Both the position numbers and the translations under genes were made by a program. From positions 1 to 58,514 of the forward strand of contig JAGWHY010000008.1 of assembly GCA_028873575.1 (NCBI GenBank): DNA of 58,514 bases, read 5' to 3'. This stretch comes from Acidobacteriota bacterium. Its GTDB lineage: Bacteria > Actinomycetota > Acidimicrobiia > Acidimicrobiales > RAAP-2. This document shows positions 1 to 8,702 of the stretch, piece after piece. The notes beneath the pieces are model-generated. The model worked only from the letters and a program-made list of their open reading frames with translations. It was not told the DNA's origin and made no database searches. The number at the start of each line of letters is the position of its first letter. Positions within the stretch are counted from its first letter, which is position 1.

Positions 1-498
1 TCGGCGCTTCAGCCGGTGTTCCGAGAGGGCGGCACCGTGACCGCGGGCAACGCCTGTCCGCTGAACGACGGCGCCGCCGCGGTCATCGTCATGAGTGACA
101 CCAAGGCCAAGCAGTTGGGCCTCAAGCCCCTCGCGCGCATCGTCGCGAGTGGCGTCAGCGGTCTCAATCCCGAGATCATGGGACTCGGCCCGATTGAGGC
201 CTGTCGTCAGGCGCTCAAGCGCGCCGGGATGACGATTGACGACATCGACCTCGTGGAGATCAACGAAGCCTTCGCCGCGCAGGTCTTGCCGAGCGCCAAG
301 CACCTCGGCATTCCCCTCGAGAAGCTCAACATCCGTGGTGGCGCCATCGCGCTCGGTCACCCCTTCGGCATGACCGGCGCGCGCATCATGACGACGTTGC
401 TGAACTCCCTCGAAGACGCCGACAAGCGCTTCGGCCTCGAGACGATGTGCGTCGGCGGCGGCCAGGGCATGGCGATGATTGTGGAGCGCCTCGACTAA
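1..498 (+). CDS. Acetyl-CoA acetyltransferase (thiolase), C-terminal part
   Basis: This is the 3' end of a gene that begins before the window; the reading frame is open from base 1. The visible ~165 residues are the C-terminal thiolase domain. They include the NEAFAAQ motif, the GGAIALGHPFG loop carrying the catalytic His, and a closing CVGGGQG motif carrying the second catalytic Cys. Thiolases condense or cleave acyl-CoA/acetyl-CoA in beta-oxidation or acetoacetyl-CoA synthesis. The N-terminal half with the nucleophilic Cys is outside the window, so degradative (FadA) and biosynthetic (AtoB/PhaA) types cannot be separated. The gene faces the Trm112-like gene across a 48-bp gap that holds a hairpin. 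Confidence 0.93.
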   Translation, partial: SALQPVFREGGTVTAGNACPLNDGAAAVIVMSDTKAKQLGLKPLARIVASGVSGLNPEIMGLGPIEACRQALKRAGMTIDDIDLVEINEAFAAQVLPSAKHLGIPLEKLNIRGGAIALGHPFGMTGARIMTTLLNSLEDADKRFGLETMCVGGGQGMAMIVERLD

Positions 499-504
499 CC
501 AGGC

Positions 505-521
505 GCGTCGTTCGCCGACGC
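505..521. terminator. Hairpin between convergent genes, possible bidirectional terminator
   Basis: GCGTCG (505-510) and CGACGC (516-521) form a perfect 6-bp stem with a 5-nt loop in the short gap between the thiolase gene and the opposing UPF0434 gene. No T-tract follows on either strand, so intrinsic termination is only a possibility. Confidence 0.35.
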
Positions 522-546
522 ACCTCGAAGAAACGAACGACGACCT

Positions 547-774
547 CTAGCGTGGTCCGGTCAGGCGCGCGTTGGGGTCTGCCTGGTAGCGCGCGAGGTC
601 GTCGTCACTGAGTTCGACCGCCTCGTCGGGCAAGAGCACCGCGATGTTCTCGTCGACGCGATAGGCCACCTTGCGTCGCGGGTTGACCAAAAGTTCGGCG
701 TTCGCCACGTAGAGCAGCGCCTGGTGATCGACCGGGTCGACCAGCAGGTTGAGGAGAAAGTCGTCGAGAGCCAT
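547..774 (-). CDS. Trm112/UPF0434 family small protein
   Basis: This 75-residue protein matches the UPF0434 (YcaR/Trm112-like) pattern: an N-terminal LLNLLVDPVDHQAL stretch, then AYRVDENIAVLLPDEA. Family members are often small zinc-ribbon partners of methyltransferases. Here the usual CPxCK-type cysteines are absent (DPVDHQ in their place), so metal binding is not expected. Its start codon overlaps the manB stop by one base (TGATG), which implies translational coupling. A manB-UPF0434 pair also occurs in other actinobacteria, as I recall. Its function is unknown. Confidence 0.8.
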   Translation of the reverse strand: MALDDFLLNLLVDPVDHQALLYVANAELLVNPRRKVAYRVDENIAVLLPDEAVELSDDDLARYQADPNARLTGPR

Positions 775-2123
775 CAGTCGCTTTCCTTAATGAGGGCGAG
801 CGCTTCGTCCACCCCCGCCTTGAGTTCGTCGCGCGTCGCCGCTTCCACGTTCAGTCGAAGGAGTGGCTCCGTGTTGGACGCGCGCAGGTTGAACCACCAG
901 GGTCCAAAGTCAGCGGTGAGCCCGTCGAGTCGATCGATCGCGACGCCGCGGCTCGTCAACGTCGCCGCCACGCGCTCGACGCTCGCGAGGGGATCGTGGA
1001 CCGTCGTGTTGATCTCGCCCGAATCGGCGTAACGCTGAAAGGGCGCCACGAGTTCCGACAGCGGTCCGTCGAACGCACTCAACAGCTCCAGTACCACGAG
1101 GGCCGTAATAATGCCCGAGTCGGCCCGGTAGTTCTCACGAAAGTAGTAGTGACCGGAGTGCTCGCCCCCGAACACGGCGCCCGACTCGGCCATGACCTGC
1201 TTGATGTAACTGTGCCCGACGCGGGTGCGAATCGCCACGCCGCCGTTTTCGCGAATCACCTCGGGCACGGACTTGGAGCAGATCAAGTTGTAGAGCACGC
1301 TCGCGCCGGGGTTACGCCGGAGCATCGCCTGGGCGACCATCGCGGTCGTCGTCGAGCCACTCAGGGGTTGGGCCTTTTCGTCGATCAAAAAGACGCGGTC
1401 GGCGTCACCGTCAAAGGCCAGTCCCACGTCGGCGCCCACCTCGAGGACCCGACGTTGCAGATCGACGATGTTGGCGGGATTGAGTGGATCGGCCGGGTGG
1501 TTCGGAAAGGTGCCGTCGAGCTCTTCGTACATGATTTCGAGTTCGAAGGGCAGTCCGGCGAAAATCTTGGGCGCGATGAAACCTCCCATGCCGTTGGCGG
1601 TGTCGGCCACGACCTTTAAGGGGCGAAGCGCTTTAACCTCCACGAAGTGGTGCACGTGCGCCACCCACTCACGGATGAGATCGCGCGTGGCGTAGCCGGC
1701 CGGCGCGCCCGTGGCGGGCTGGGCGAGGTACGCGTTCGTGCTCGCCTGAATCTCGACCAGCCCCGACTCGACGCCGACGGGCACCGCGCCGGCGCGCGTT
1801 AACTTCACGCCGTTGTACTGCGCGGGATTGTGCGACGCGGTAAACATCGCGCCGGGCGCGTCGAGGCGACCTGACGCGAAGTAGAGAAAGTCCGTGGAGG
1901 CGAGCCCCAGGTCAACGACGTCGACGCCACGCGCCCGCACGCCGTCGGCAAAGGCGCCGACCAGCGACAGGCCCGAGGGACGCATGTCCCTCGCCACCAC
2001 GATCGGACCGACCCCCACGAAGTCCGCGAAGGCCGAGCCCAACGCGCGCGCCACGTCCTCGTTAAGTTGGTCCGGGTACGTGCCGCGCACGTCGTAGGCC
2101 TTGAAAATGGCGGTCATGTCCAC
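774..2123 (-). CDS. manB: Phosphomannomutase/phosphoglucomutase
   Basis: This is an alpha-D-phosphohexomutase of about 449 residues, the usual length. It interconverts hexose-6-phosphate and hexose-1-phosphate and supplies mannose-1-phosphate for GDP-mannose. Visible motifs are FTASHNPAQYNG near residue 97 (catalytic phosphoserine), DGDADR (metal loop) near 240 and GEHSGHYYFREN (sugar specificity). I prefer the GTG at 2123 over the GTG at 2132. A TAGAGT box (2131-2136) lies exactly 7 nt upstream, and the 2132 GTG would overlap that box. The gene lies 14 bp downstream of the membrane protein gene and overlaps the UPF0434 gene. The guanylyltransferase-like gene at 23804-24829 would use its product. 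Confidence 0.93.
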   Translation of the reverse strand: MDMTAIFKAYDVRGTYPDQLNEDVARALGSAFADFVGVGPIVVARDMRPSGLSLVGAFADGVRARGVDVVDLGLASTDFLYFASGRLDAPGAMFTASHNPAQYNGVKLTRAGAVPVGVESGLVEIQASTNAYLAQPATGAPAGYATRDLIREWVAHVHHFVEVKALRPLKVVADTANGMGGFIAPKIFAGLPFELEIMYEELDGTFPNHPADPLNPANIVDLQRRVLEVGADVGLAFDGDADRVFLIDEKAQPLSGSTTTAMVAQAMLRRNPGASVLYNLICSKSVPEVIRENGGVAIRTRVGHSYIKQVMAESGAVFGGEHSGHYYFRENYRADSGIITALVVLELLSAFDGPLSELVAPFQRYADSGEINTTVHDPLASVERVAATLTSRGVAIDRLDGLTADFGPWWFNLRASNTEPLLRLNVEAATRDELKAGVDEALALIKESD

Positions 2124-2130
2124 GGGCGTC

Positions 2131-2136
2131 ACTCTA
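2131..2136 (-). promoter_or_regulatory. Candidate -10 box for leaderless manB
   Basis: TAGAGT lies 7 nt before the GTG at 2123, just before the stop codon of the upstream gene. There is no Shine-Dalgarno sequence. A -35 element is not obvious. Confidence 0.5.
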
Positions 2137-2137
2137 C

Positions 2138-4522
2138 TCAGGCGTGCTTTTTACGCCGCCACCAGGCCGCTCCGGCGTAGCTCAGACCACCCACGACCGC
2201 GAGGTCACTGAGCAGATTGCCCGCCGTGAGTGCGGGGGTCGATCCGTAGACCAGGCGCACGCGCCTCGACGTGGGGACCACGACCATCAGGTTCGGACTC
2301 ACGCGGTAGGGCCCCGTCGCGCCGATCGCGTGCCAGCGGGGAAAGTAGGAGATCTTCACGAGCACCGGCACGCCGACCCGCGAGACGTCAAACGACAGAT
2401 CTTGGCTGGCGACCCGCACGTCGCGTACGGTGACGCGCGCCAGGGACGCGGAGGTCCGCATCGACGTGATCGCGTTCGCGCGCGGCCAGTTCGCGGGACC
2501 CGTTTCGGCGCCGTAGACGCCCTGGAGACGGGGGTTCAACCACCAGGTGACGTTGGCGTTGAGCCACGCGACGCGCGCCGCGAGGTGCGCGACCACGTTG
2601 GGCAGGTGCGTGAGTCCGACGACGAGGGGGCTGTGGTGAATGAGGTAGATCCGCCACCGCACCCCCGGCGCCGGCCAGGCCCGCGTACTCGCCACCAGCG
2701 TCAGTTGGGGATCGGCGTTGGCCTGGGTAATAATCGACGGCGAGAAGGCCACGTAGTAGCGCACGCCCAGCATCTGCAGGTGACGCACGCCCGCGGCCAC
2801 GTTCAGGCCCGGGTAGTTCAGTCCGACCTGGGGGTCACTCGGCGCCACGCTCAACTCGGACTGGTCGAGAAAGTGGTACGGGGTCGTCGCCGAGGACTCG
2901 AAGTAGAGCCCCTCCATCGAGTCCACGCACCCGTTCGTCCAGTAGGGCAATAGCATGAGCGCCATTGGCGTACCGAAGCGGTTCTGGTCGGCGCTGTACT
3001 CCCACATCGCGCGTCCACAGCCGTAGCGTCGCGCGACCCGACCCATCGTGGTCATCAGGTCGTGGTACTCGGGCCAGGCGGGCTTGGCCTGGTAGCCCGA
3101 GTAGTTCCACTCGGACCAGCTGGTCACTTGATTCCCCGTGGTCGACAGGTGCAGGCGACTCGCCAAGGGCACGATGAGACCGGGCACCGTCGAGAGCAGG
3201 CCGAGAATCGCGATCGCGAGCGTCGCGCGTCGTCGACGCGTGGCGGCCGTGGTCACGACGAACTCGTTACGAGCGTCGTCCAGCGCCGCGTCGTCGAGCG
3301 CGGCGACACTCGCGTCATCGGACGCGGCAGTTTCACCTAACGCGGCGTACGCGAAATAGTTCGCGAGGGCGCGTCGCGAGGGACGACGTTGCGCGACGCG
3401 CCAGGCGACGTAGCCCACGAGCCAACCCGCGAGGAGGTGGATAGTCAGGAACCAAAACGGGACCAGCCGTTCATTCCAGATCACGCTCTGGGGGTCCAGG
3501 ACAAAGGCGAGGAGGGAAAACGAGGCCAGCGTCGCGAGCACCATGCCGAGGCGATCGCGCACGACGAAGGCCGCGAACGCGGCGACGGTCGCGAGCACAA
3601 TGACCCACCGGTCGCCGGCCGCGCCGCCCGCGCTGGTGAACCAGCCCAGCACCGTAAAGACCGCGTGCAGTGACGAGACGTTGTCGTTGACGTAGCCCAT
3701 CGAATTAGTCAACGACTGCTCGGTGACGAAAGGTAACAGCCACCACGCCGAGAGCGCGCCCGAGAGCAGACCCGCGCCGAGCGCGAAGCGCAGGGGTCGC
3801 GCGTAGTCCCCCGCCACGACGTCGTCGGTGCGCGGGTCACCGAGTCCTCGACGTTGGGCGAGTTCGAAGACCACCATGACGACCACCGCGACGATCGCGA
3901 AGAACCAGGGCAGCACGTGCGCGGCCAGCGTGGCACTCAGCGCCAGCGCCGCCTTCCAGTAGCCGTGGCCGGTGCGCAGCCCGCGCGCGAAAAGGCCAAT
4001 CGTCAGCATCGACAACGCGAGCGACAAGGAAAAGGCGTACTCCCCCGCCATGGTCGAAAAGAGGTTGCCGCCGTCGATGGTGAACGAGGCGTCAAATAAA
4101 AACGGAAGCGTCGAAAAGGCGAGGGCCAAGGGCACGGGACGCGGCGCGCGAAAGAGTCGACCCATCGCGTAGGCCGTCACGGGCGTCAGCAGTGATCCGA
4201 AAATCGTCGTCAATTTAAAGGCCACGGCGAAACCAATTAGGTGACTAGCCCAGGCGGCCAACAGGTCGGGCAGTACGAAGTAGTAGGTGTAGGCGGGCAT
4301 CCCGGCGAACCAGCCCGGGTACCACGGCGTCCAGTTCAACACCGTGTGTTGCGTGACCAGGTAGTGCGCCAGCTCCACGTGCGAACCGGTGTCGCCACCG
4401 GTCAGGAGGCTCGACGAAAAGACCAAGCTCGGGTGCAGGGACCACAGAACCACGTAGGCGATCGCCGCCAGGAGAAGGGCGTCGAGCGCGCCCTCACTCG
4501 AGAGACGCCGCCGCCAGTTCAC
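2138..4522 (-). CDS. Large polytopic membrane protein, GT-C-like / 6-PTP-synthase-related family
   Basis: This 794-residue protein has an N-terminal membrane anchor, then a luminal GGDTGSH motif near residue 43, then many hydrophobic segments to about residue 450. A long extracytoplasmic part follows (W/Y-rich, with GCVDSMEGLYFESSATTPYHF) and a last membrane helix near the C-terminus. The architecture, with an acidic motif in the first loop, recalls lipid-linked-sugar glycosyltransferases of the GT-C fold and actinobacterial proteins annotated as 6-pyruvoyl-tetrahydropterin synthase-related. The C-terminus ends in a Lys/Arg-rich tail. It overlaps the CPBP gene by four bases (ATGA) and is followed by manB, so a role in mannose-containing envelope glycans is reasonable but inferred. 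Confidence 0.72.
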   Translation of the reverse strand: MNWRRRLSSEGALDALLLAAIAYVVLWSLHPSLVFSSSLLTGGDTGSHVELAHYLVTQHTVLNWTPWYPGWFAGMPAYTYYFVLPDLLAAWASHLIGFAVAFKLTTIFGSLLTPVTAYAMGRLFRAPRPVPLALAFSTLPFLFDASFTIDGGNLFSTMAGEYAFSLSLALSMLTIGLFARGLRTGHGYWKAALALSATLAAHVLPWFFAIVAVVVMVVFELAQRRGLGDPRTDDVVAGDYARPLRFALGAGLLSGALSAWWLLPFVTEQSLTNSMGYVNDNVSSLHAVFTVLGWFTSAGGAAGDRWVIVLATVAAFAAFVVRDRLGMVLATLASFSLLAFVLDPQSVIWNERLVPFWFLTIHLLAGWLVGYVAWRVAQRRPSRRALANYFAYAALGETAASDDASVAALDDAALDDARNEFVVTTAATRRRRATLAIAILGLLSTVPGLIVPLASRLHLSTTGNQVTSWSEWNYSGYQAKPAWPEYHDLMTTMGRVARRYGCGRAMWEYSADQNRFGTPMALMLLPYWTNGCVDSMEGLYFESSATTPYHFLDQSELSVAPSDPQVGLNYPGLNVAAGVRHLQMLGVRYYVAFSPSIITQANADPQLTLVASTRAWPAPGVRWRIYLIHHSPLVVGLTHLPNVVAHLAARVAWLNANVTWWLNPRLQGVYGAETGPANWPRANAITSMRTSASLARVTVRDVRVASQDLSFDVSRVGVPVLVKISYFPRWHAIGATGPYRVSPNLMVVVPTSRRVRLVYGSTPALTAGNLLSDLAVVGGLSYAGAAWWRRKKHA

Positions 4523-5268
4523 CCGTGCCCCGCTCGTTGCGCCACAACCGCGACGAACGCCGCCGCGTTAAAGGACGCGTGAGTCAAGACGCTCGGCGTC
4601 AAACGGCGCGTACGCCACACCAGCGTCGCGAGCACGACCCCGAGGACAAAAAGACCCGCGAACTGCGCGGGCTCGCCGTGCGCGGCCGCGAACAGCGCCG
4701 CGCTCCCAATCGTCGCCACGATCACGGCGAGGCGCGAGGAACGCACCTCGAGCCCCTCGGCGAGGGCTCGGTAAATGACGCCGCGAAAAAACCACTCCTC
4801 GAAGAAGGGCGCGACCACGGTCGTGAGGACCCCGACGAGCACGAACGTGGCGCCGCGCGAGCCGTTAAAGAGGTGCTTCACCGGTTGGTCGAGGTGGCGG
4901 AGGTGAAAGGGCCGATACGCGAGGTCGACGCCGAGTTGCAGTAGCGGCCCGAGCGCGAGGTAGCCGACGTCCGACGGGCGAAAACGCCACTGGTTCACCC
5001 ACGGGCGCAGTCCACCGGGTCCGTAGGCGTAGGCGATCGCGCCGCTAAAGCCGATCCACAGTCCCACCAGACCTAACACGTTCGCCCACCACGGCGGTAC
5101 CGTCAGCGCGACGAGGGCGCCCAGACCACCACGAAAGTGTGCCAGCGTCGCGCCGAGGCTCTCGAGCAGCGACGCCACGAGTTGACCCGCTAAGAATCCG
5201 ATAAAACTCGCGAGCAGTATCGCGACGAGCCGGGGTCGGCTGTGGGCGTTTTCCCGTTCGTTACTCAC
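4519..5268 (-). CDS. CPBP (CAAX/Abi) family intramembrane metalloprotease
   Basis: This is a multi-pass membrane protein of about 249 residues. It carries the family motifs EExxxR (FFEEWFFRG, near residue 157), a His in AAAHGE (near 197) and HASFNAA (near 230); these are the predicted zinc or general-base residues of Rce1/CPBP proteases. The substrate is unknown. A longer in-frame TTG at 5286 exists, but the GTG at 5268 has TAGCGT 8 nt upstream and gives a clean hydrophilic N-terminus (MSNEREN). It overlaps the following membrane protein gene by ATGA and is divergent from ftsH; both genes seem to be expressed without leaders. Confidence 0.82.
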   Translation of the reverse strand: MSNERENAHSRPRLVAILLASFIGFLAGQLVASLLESLGATLAHFRGGLGALVALTVPPWWANVLGLVGLWIGFSGAIAYAYGPGGLRPWVNQWRFRPSDVGYLALGPLLQLGVDLAYRPFHLRHLDQPVKHLFNGSRGATFVLVGVLTTVVAPFFEEWFFRGVIYRALAEGLEVRSSRLAVIVATIGSAALFAAAHGEPAQFAGLFVLGVVLATLVWRTRRLTPSVLTHASFNAAAFVAVVAQRAGHG

Positions 5269-5276
5269 ACCGACGT

Positions 5277-5282
5277 ACGCTA
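5277..5282 (-). promoter_or_regulatory. Candidate -10 box for the CPBP gene
   Basis: TAGCGT on the minus strand lies 8 nt before the GTG at 5268. It faces the ftsH promoter, making a divergent pair. Confidence 0.4.
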
Positions 5283-5333
5283 ACAACTCGGGAGTTTTGC
5301 ACAGGCGGAGGTATCGCCGTGTTCGTCGACCCC

Positions 5334-5339
5334 TAGATT
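5334..5339 (+). promoter_or_regulatory. Candidate -10 box for leaderless ftsH
   Basis: TAGATT lies 6 nt before the GTG at 5346, and no Shine-Dalgarno sequence precedes that start. Confidence 0.5.
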
Positions 5340-5345
5340 AGAAAC

Positions 5346-7358
5346 GTGAGCACTAACCCCAACGAGCCCAGTGGCTTTCGCAAATTCATCCCCGGTAACG
5401 GCCCCCTAACGCCCGAGTCGCGTCGTCGCGTACTCACCGTCGCGATCGTCGCCTTCGTGCTGGGCATCTTGGTCATTCCGTCGCTATTTTCGTCGAAGAA
5501 CGTCAAGACGATCTCCTACTCGACCCTGATCAAAGACGCCAAGTCCCACCAGGTCTTGACCGCGGCGATCAACACCTCCTCGGGCGCCGTGTCGGGTCAA
5601 CTCTTAGACGGCACGAACTACACCTCGAACGGGCCCTCGCCGGCGATCAACACCGAGATCTCGACGCTGCAAAACGGCAACGCCACGGTCACCTTCGCCG
5701 GCGGCTCCAACCTCGCCTCGACCCTGTTGCCCTACGTGATCTGGATCGCCATCTTTGGTGGCTTCATGATCTTCGCGGGACGTCAAGCCCGCGGTCAGAT
5801 GAACGGCATGATGTCGGTCGGCCGCTCGAAGGCCAAGCAGTTCAGCGAGGACCGTCCCAAGACCACCTTCGCCGACGTCGCGGGCTACTTCGGCGTCAAG
5901 CAAGAGATCAGTGAAGTCGTGGAGTTCTTGAAGAGTCCACTGCGCTACCAGGCCATCGGCGCCACGATCCCCAAGGGCATCTTGCTCGTCGGGCCGCCCG
6001 GCACCGGTAAGACGATGCTGGCGCGTGCCGTCGCGGGTGAGGCGGGCGTGCCGTTCTTCTCCGTGTCGGGCTCGGACTTCATGGAGATGTTCGTAGGTGT
6101 CGGCGCAAGCCGCGTGCGCGACCTCTTCGCGACCGCGCGTAAGCAGGCCCCCGCGATCGTCTTCATTGACGAGATCGACTCCATCGGCCGCAAGCGCGGC
6201 GCCGGACTCGGTGGTGGCCACGACGAGCGCGAGCAGACCTTGAACCAGATGCTGAGCGAAATGGACGGCTTCGACCCGACCGAGGGCGTCGTGGTCATGG
6301 CCGCGACCAACCGTCCCGACGTGCTCGATCCGGCGCTGCTGCGCCCCGGTCGCTTCGACCGCCAAATCGTCGTCCCCCTGCCGGACCTCGAAGAGCGCCT
6401 TCCGATTTTGCAGGTGCACGCGAAGGCGAAACCGCTCGACGCGAGCGTCGACCTGTCGATGGTCGCGCGCGGCACGCCCGGCATGAGTGGCGCGGACTTG
6501 GCGAACCTGGTCAACGAGGCGGCCCTGCACGCGGTGCGCCGCCACTCCACGACGGTGTCGATGGAGGACTTCGAGAGTGCCCGCGACCGCGTCATCATGG
6601 GTCAAGAGCGTGACACGATGGTGCTCCAAGACGACGAACGTGAGCGCATCGCCTTCCACGAAAGTGGCCACGCGCTGCTCGCCTACGTGCTCGAAAAGTC
6701 TGACCCCCTGCACAAGATCACGATTATTCCGCGCGGTATGGCGCTCGGGGTCACGATGACGCTGCCCGAAGAGGACCGCCACATCATGAGTCGCCAGCAC
6801 CTCGAAGACTCGCTGTGCATGCGCATGGGCGGACGCGTCGCCGAGCTCCTCGTCTACGGCGACCTGTCGACCGGCGCCGCCGACGATCTCCAGCGCAACA
6901 CCGATCTCGCCCGTCGCATGGTGCGCGAGTGGGGAATGAGCAAAGAGATTGGGCCGATGGCCTGGGGCTCGAACAACCAGGTCTTCTTGGGCGAAGACCT
7001 TATGCACACGCGGGACTACTCGGACTCGACCTCCAAGATCATCGACGACGAGGTGGAGCGCATTTTGCGTGAGCAAGAGTCGCGCGCGATTGAGGTGCTC
7101 ACCTTGCACCGGCGTGGGTTAGAGGCGCTGACCCGCGCGCTCTTAGAGCACGAGACCATTGACGGCGAACTCGCCGCGCGACTCATCGACGAGGCCCACG
7201 GGGAACCGGTGCACCCGGCCGGCACCAAAACGGTGAGCTCTCTCACCGGAGGTGCGAAGTCCAAATCGCCCGCGATGCCGAGTGAGCCCGTAGCGGTCGC
7301 GCCGGCGGCCTCGACGCCCGCGCCGACCTGGCAGCCGCCGACCCTACCGGCCGTTTAA
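5346..7358 (+). CDS. ftsH: ATP-dependent zinc metalloprotease FtsH
   Basis: This 670-residue membrane-anchored AAA+ protease degrades damaged membrane and regulatory proteins. Order of parts: N-terminal membrane helix about residues 27-46, short extracytoplasmic domain, second helix about 126-147, AAA domain with Walker A GPPGTGKT near 215, Walker B FIDEID, and an SRH region with NRPD and RPGRFDR. The M41 peptidase follows with HESGH near 437 and a later TGAADDL acidic zinc ligand. The linker reads [12 protein letters not shown] rather than the common DVAGVDEAKEEL, a recognisable variant subfamily. The C-terminus is Pro/Ala-rich. Three TTA leucine codons are present (for example in GQLLDG and RRGLEAL). 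The 3' end overlaps the opposing DUF5719 gene by 15 bp. Confidence 0.97.
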   Translation: MSTNPNEPSGFRKFIPGNGPLTPESRRRVLTVAIVAFVLGILVIPSLFSSKNVKTISYSTLIKDAKSHQVLTAAINTSSGAVSGQLLDGTNYTSNGPSPAINTEISTLQNGNATVTFAGGSNLASTLLPYVIWIAIFGGFMIFAGRQARGQMNGMMSVGRSKAKQFSEDRPKTTFADVAGYFGVKQEISEVVEFLKSPLRYQAIGATIPKGILLVGPPGTGKTMLARAVAGEAGVPFFSVSGSDFMEMFVGVGASRVRDLFATARKQAPAIVFIDEIDSIGRKRGAGLGGGHDEREQTLNQMLSEMDGFDPTEGVVVMAATNRPDVLDPALLRPGRFDRQIVVPLPDLEERLPILQVHAKAKPLDASVDLSMVARGTPGMSGADLANLVNEAALHAVRRHSTTVSMEDFESARDRVIMGQERDTMVLQDDERERIAFHESGHALLAYVLEKSDPLHKITIIPRGMALGVTMTLPEEDRHIMSRQHLEDSLCMRMGGRVAELLVYGDLSTGAADDLQRNTDLARRMVREWGMSKEIGPMAWGSNNQVFLGEDLMHTRDYSDSTSKIIDDEVERILREQESRAIEVLTLHRRGLEALTRALLEHETIDGELAARLIDEAHGEPVHPAGTKTVSSLTGGAKSKSPAMPSEPVAVAPAASTPAPTWQPPTLPAV

Positions 7359-8702
7359 CGGCGCCACGACGAGCGACCCGGCCGGCCGGGTCGGCAGGGT
7401 TAGCCCCGCCACCAAGACGGGGCGCCTGGTCGACACGACAATCTTCCCGACGTTCCACGCGGGGGCCGCGGTGAAGAGGGACGACAACGAGATCGTCGCG
7501 CCCGGCGCGAGCGTGGTCTTTACCGTGGCGCCACTTATGGGACCACCCGACGTCGTGGCGAGGCGCACCCACGCGACCGAGAGCGTGGCCGGCTGGTCAC
7601 TGATGTTGGTGACGCGCGTCGCGTCAAAGCCGCGGCCGTTGAAGTCTTCGACGGTGAACGTCCGCACCGGTGTCGGCGGCGCGCTGAGCTGTTGGTACGA
7701 GCCGTCGCCGACCGCCAGGTCCGCCACGACGCCTTGACTCGCTGACACCTTCAGCGTCGCGTAGGCGTCGGGCGCGATCGCGGGATTCGGCGTGATCGTG
7801 ACGATCCCGGTGCTGAAGGGGGCTAATTGGACGGTTTGGGGCGTGACGGCGAAGTGCGCGAGCGAGACCTTGACCGTGACCGACGTGGTCGTGTTGTGCG
7901 GATTCGCGAGACGCACCTGCGCGGTGGCGCCGTTGACGGTCGTCACGCTGGAGAACCAGCTGGTGGGCGTGGGCGCGGGACTGCCCGCGACCAAAGAGGT
8001 GGTGCCGTTCGAGTCTTCGACCCCCGTCACGGCGAGTGCGCCGCGCAGCACCTTGACCCGCACGCCGACGTTGGTCGTGTTCACGATCTGGTCACCGAGG
8101 TTCACGGTGACCTCGCCGTGGGGCGCAACGCTCAATCCCTGAAAGGGCGCCGGCGCGGAGAAACCCGCACTCGAGTAGATCGAGACGCTAAAGACCGCGG
8201 GCGTGGCGGTCGGGTTCAAAATGTTGAGCGTCGCCGACGATCCCACGCGCGTGTCAAAGCCCGTGGCGTACCAGGACTGTTGACCCTCGTCCACGCAGGG
8301 CAACTCCGCGCGACGATCAGTTGTGACGACCTCACCGACGACCCCCGTGCCGCTGATCTCGGCGGCGACTCCATAGTTCTGACCCTTCACGAGCGTGCTC
8401 GGCGTCAGGAGCGTGCGCGTGTGCGCGGCGAGCACGATCGAGCCGGTCCACGACGTCTTCGCGTCACTCGACACGCGAAGCGCCAAGGTGCGACGCGCGT
8501 CGGAGGTGTTTTCAAAGGCCACGTGACCGAAGGCCGCGCCCTTCGCGTCGGTCAACCCCGCGCAGTAGAGCGCCGTCGACTCGGCGTTGGTCCCGGCGAC
8601 CTCGAAGAACGGATTGACGGGACGCGCGATCGACGAGACCAGCGCGCTGCCCACCAGTAACGCGGCGAGCACGATCACCAACGGAATCGGTCGGCGTCTC
8701 AT
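7344..8702 (-). CDS. DUF5719 family secreted/anchored protein
   Basis: This protein of about 452 residues starts with MRRRPIP and a hydrophobic segment (residues 8-28), an uncleaved anchor or signal peptide. A long Thr/Ser/Val-rich beta-type ectodomain follows. The size and position directly after a giant GT2-membrane protein fit the actinobacterial DUF5719 family, whose role is unknown. A longer in-frame start at 8900 is unlikely: it would run 200 bases into the upstream gene, whereas the ATG at 8702 makes a perfect ATGA overlap with that gene's stop. The ectodomain has repeated TTSVTVKVSLA-type strands like immunoglobulin or fibronectin folds. It is probably part of an envelope glycan export or assembly unit with its neighbour. 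Confidence 0.75.
   Translation of the reverse strand: MRRRPIPLVIVLAALLVGSALVSSIARPVNPFFEVAGTNAESTALYCAGLTDAKGAAFGHVAFENTSDARRTLALRVSSDAKTSWTGSIVLAAHTRTLLTPSTLVKGQNYGVAAEISGTGVVGEVVTTDRRAELPCVDEGQQSWYATGFDTRVGSSATLNILNPTATPAVFSVSIYSSAGFSAPAPFQGLSVAPHGEVTVNLGDQIVNTTNVGVRVKVLRGALAVTGVEDSNGTTSLVAGSPAPTPTSWFSSVTTVNGATAQVRLANPHNTTTSVTVKVSLAHFAVTPQTVQLAPFSTGIVTITPNPAIAPDAYATLKVSASQGVVADLAVGDGSYQQLSAPPTPVRTFTVEDFNGRGFDATRVTNISDQPATLSVAWVRLATTSGGPISGATVKTTLAPGATISLSSLFTAAPAWNVGKIVVSTRRPVLVAGLTLPTRPAGSLVVAPLNGR

Noticed and set aside
5604-7109. 501-residue minus-strand open frame opposite ftsH
   Set aside because: It is a shadow frame produced by high-GC codon bias. It is His/Arg/Gln-rich without domains, and the plus strand is unmistakably ftsH.
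5600-7150. BldA-like control through rare UUA codons
   Set aside because: UUA codons occur in ftsH, a housekeeping gene, so the UAA tRNA is not likely a developmental switch.
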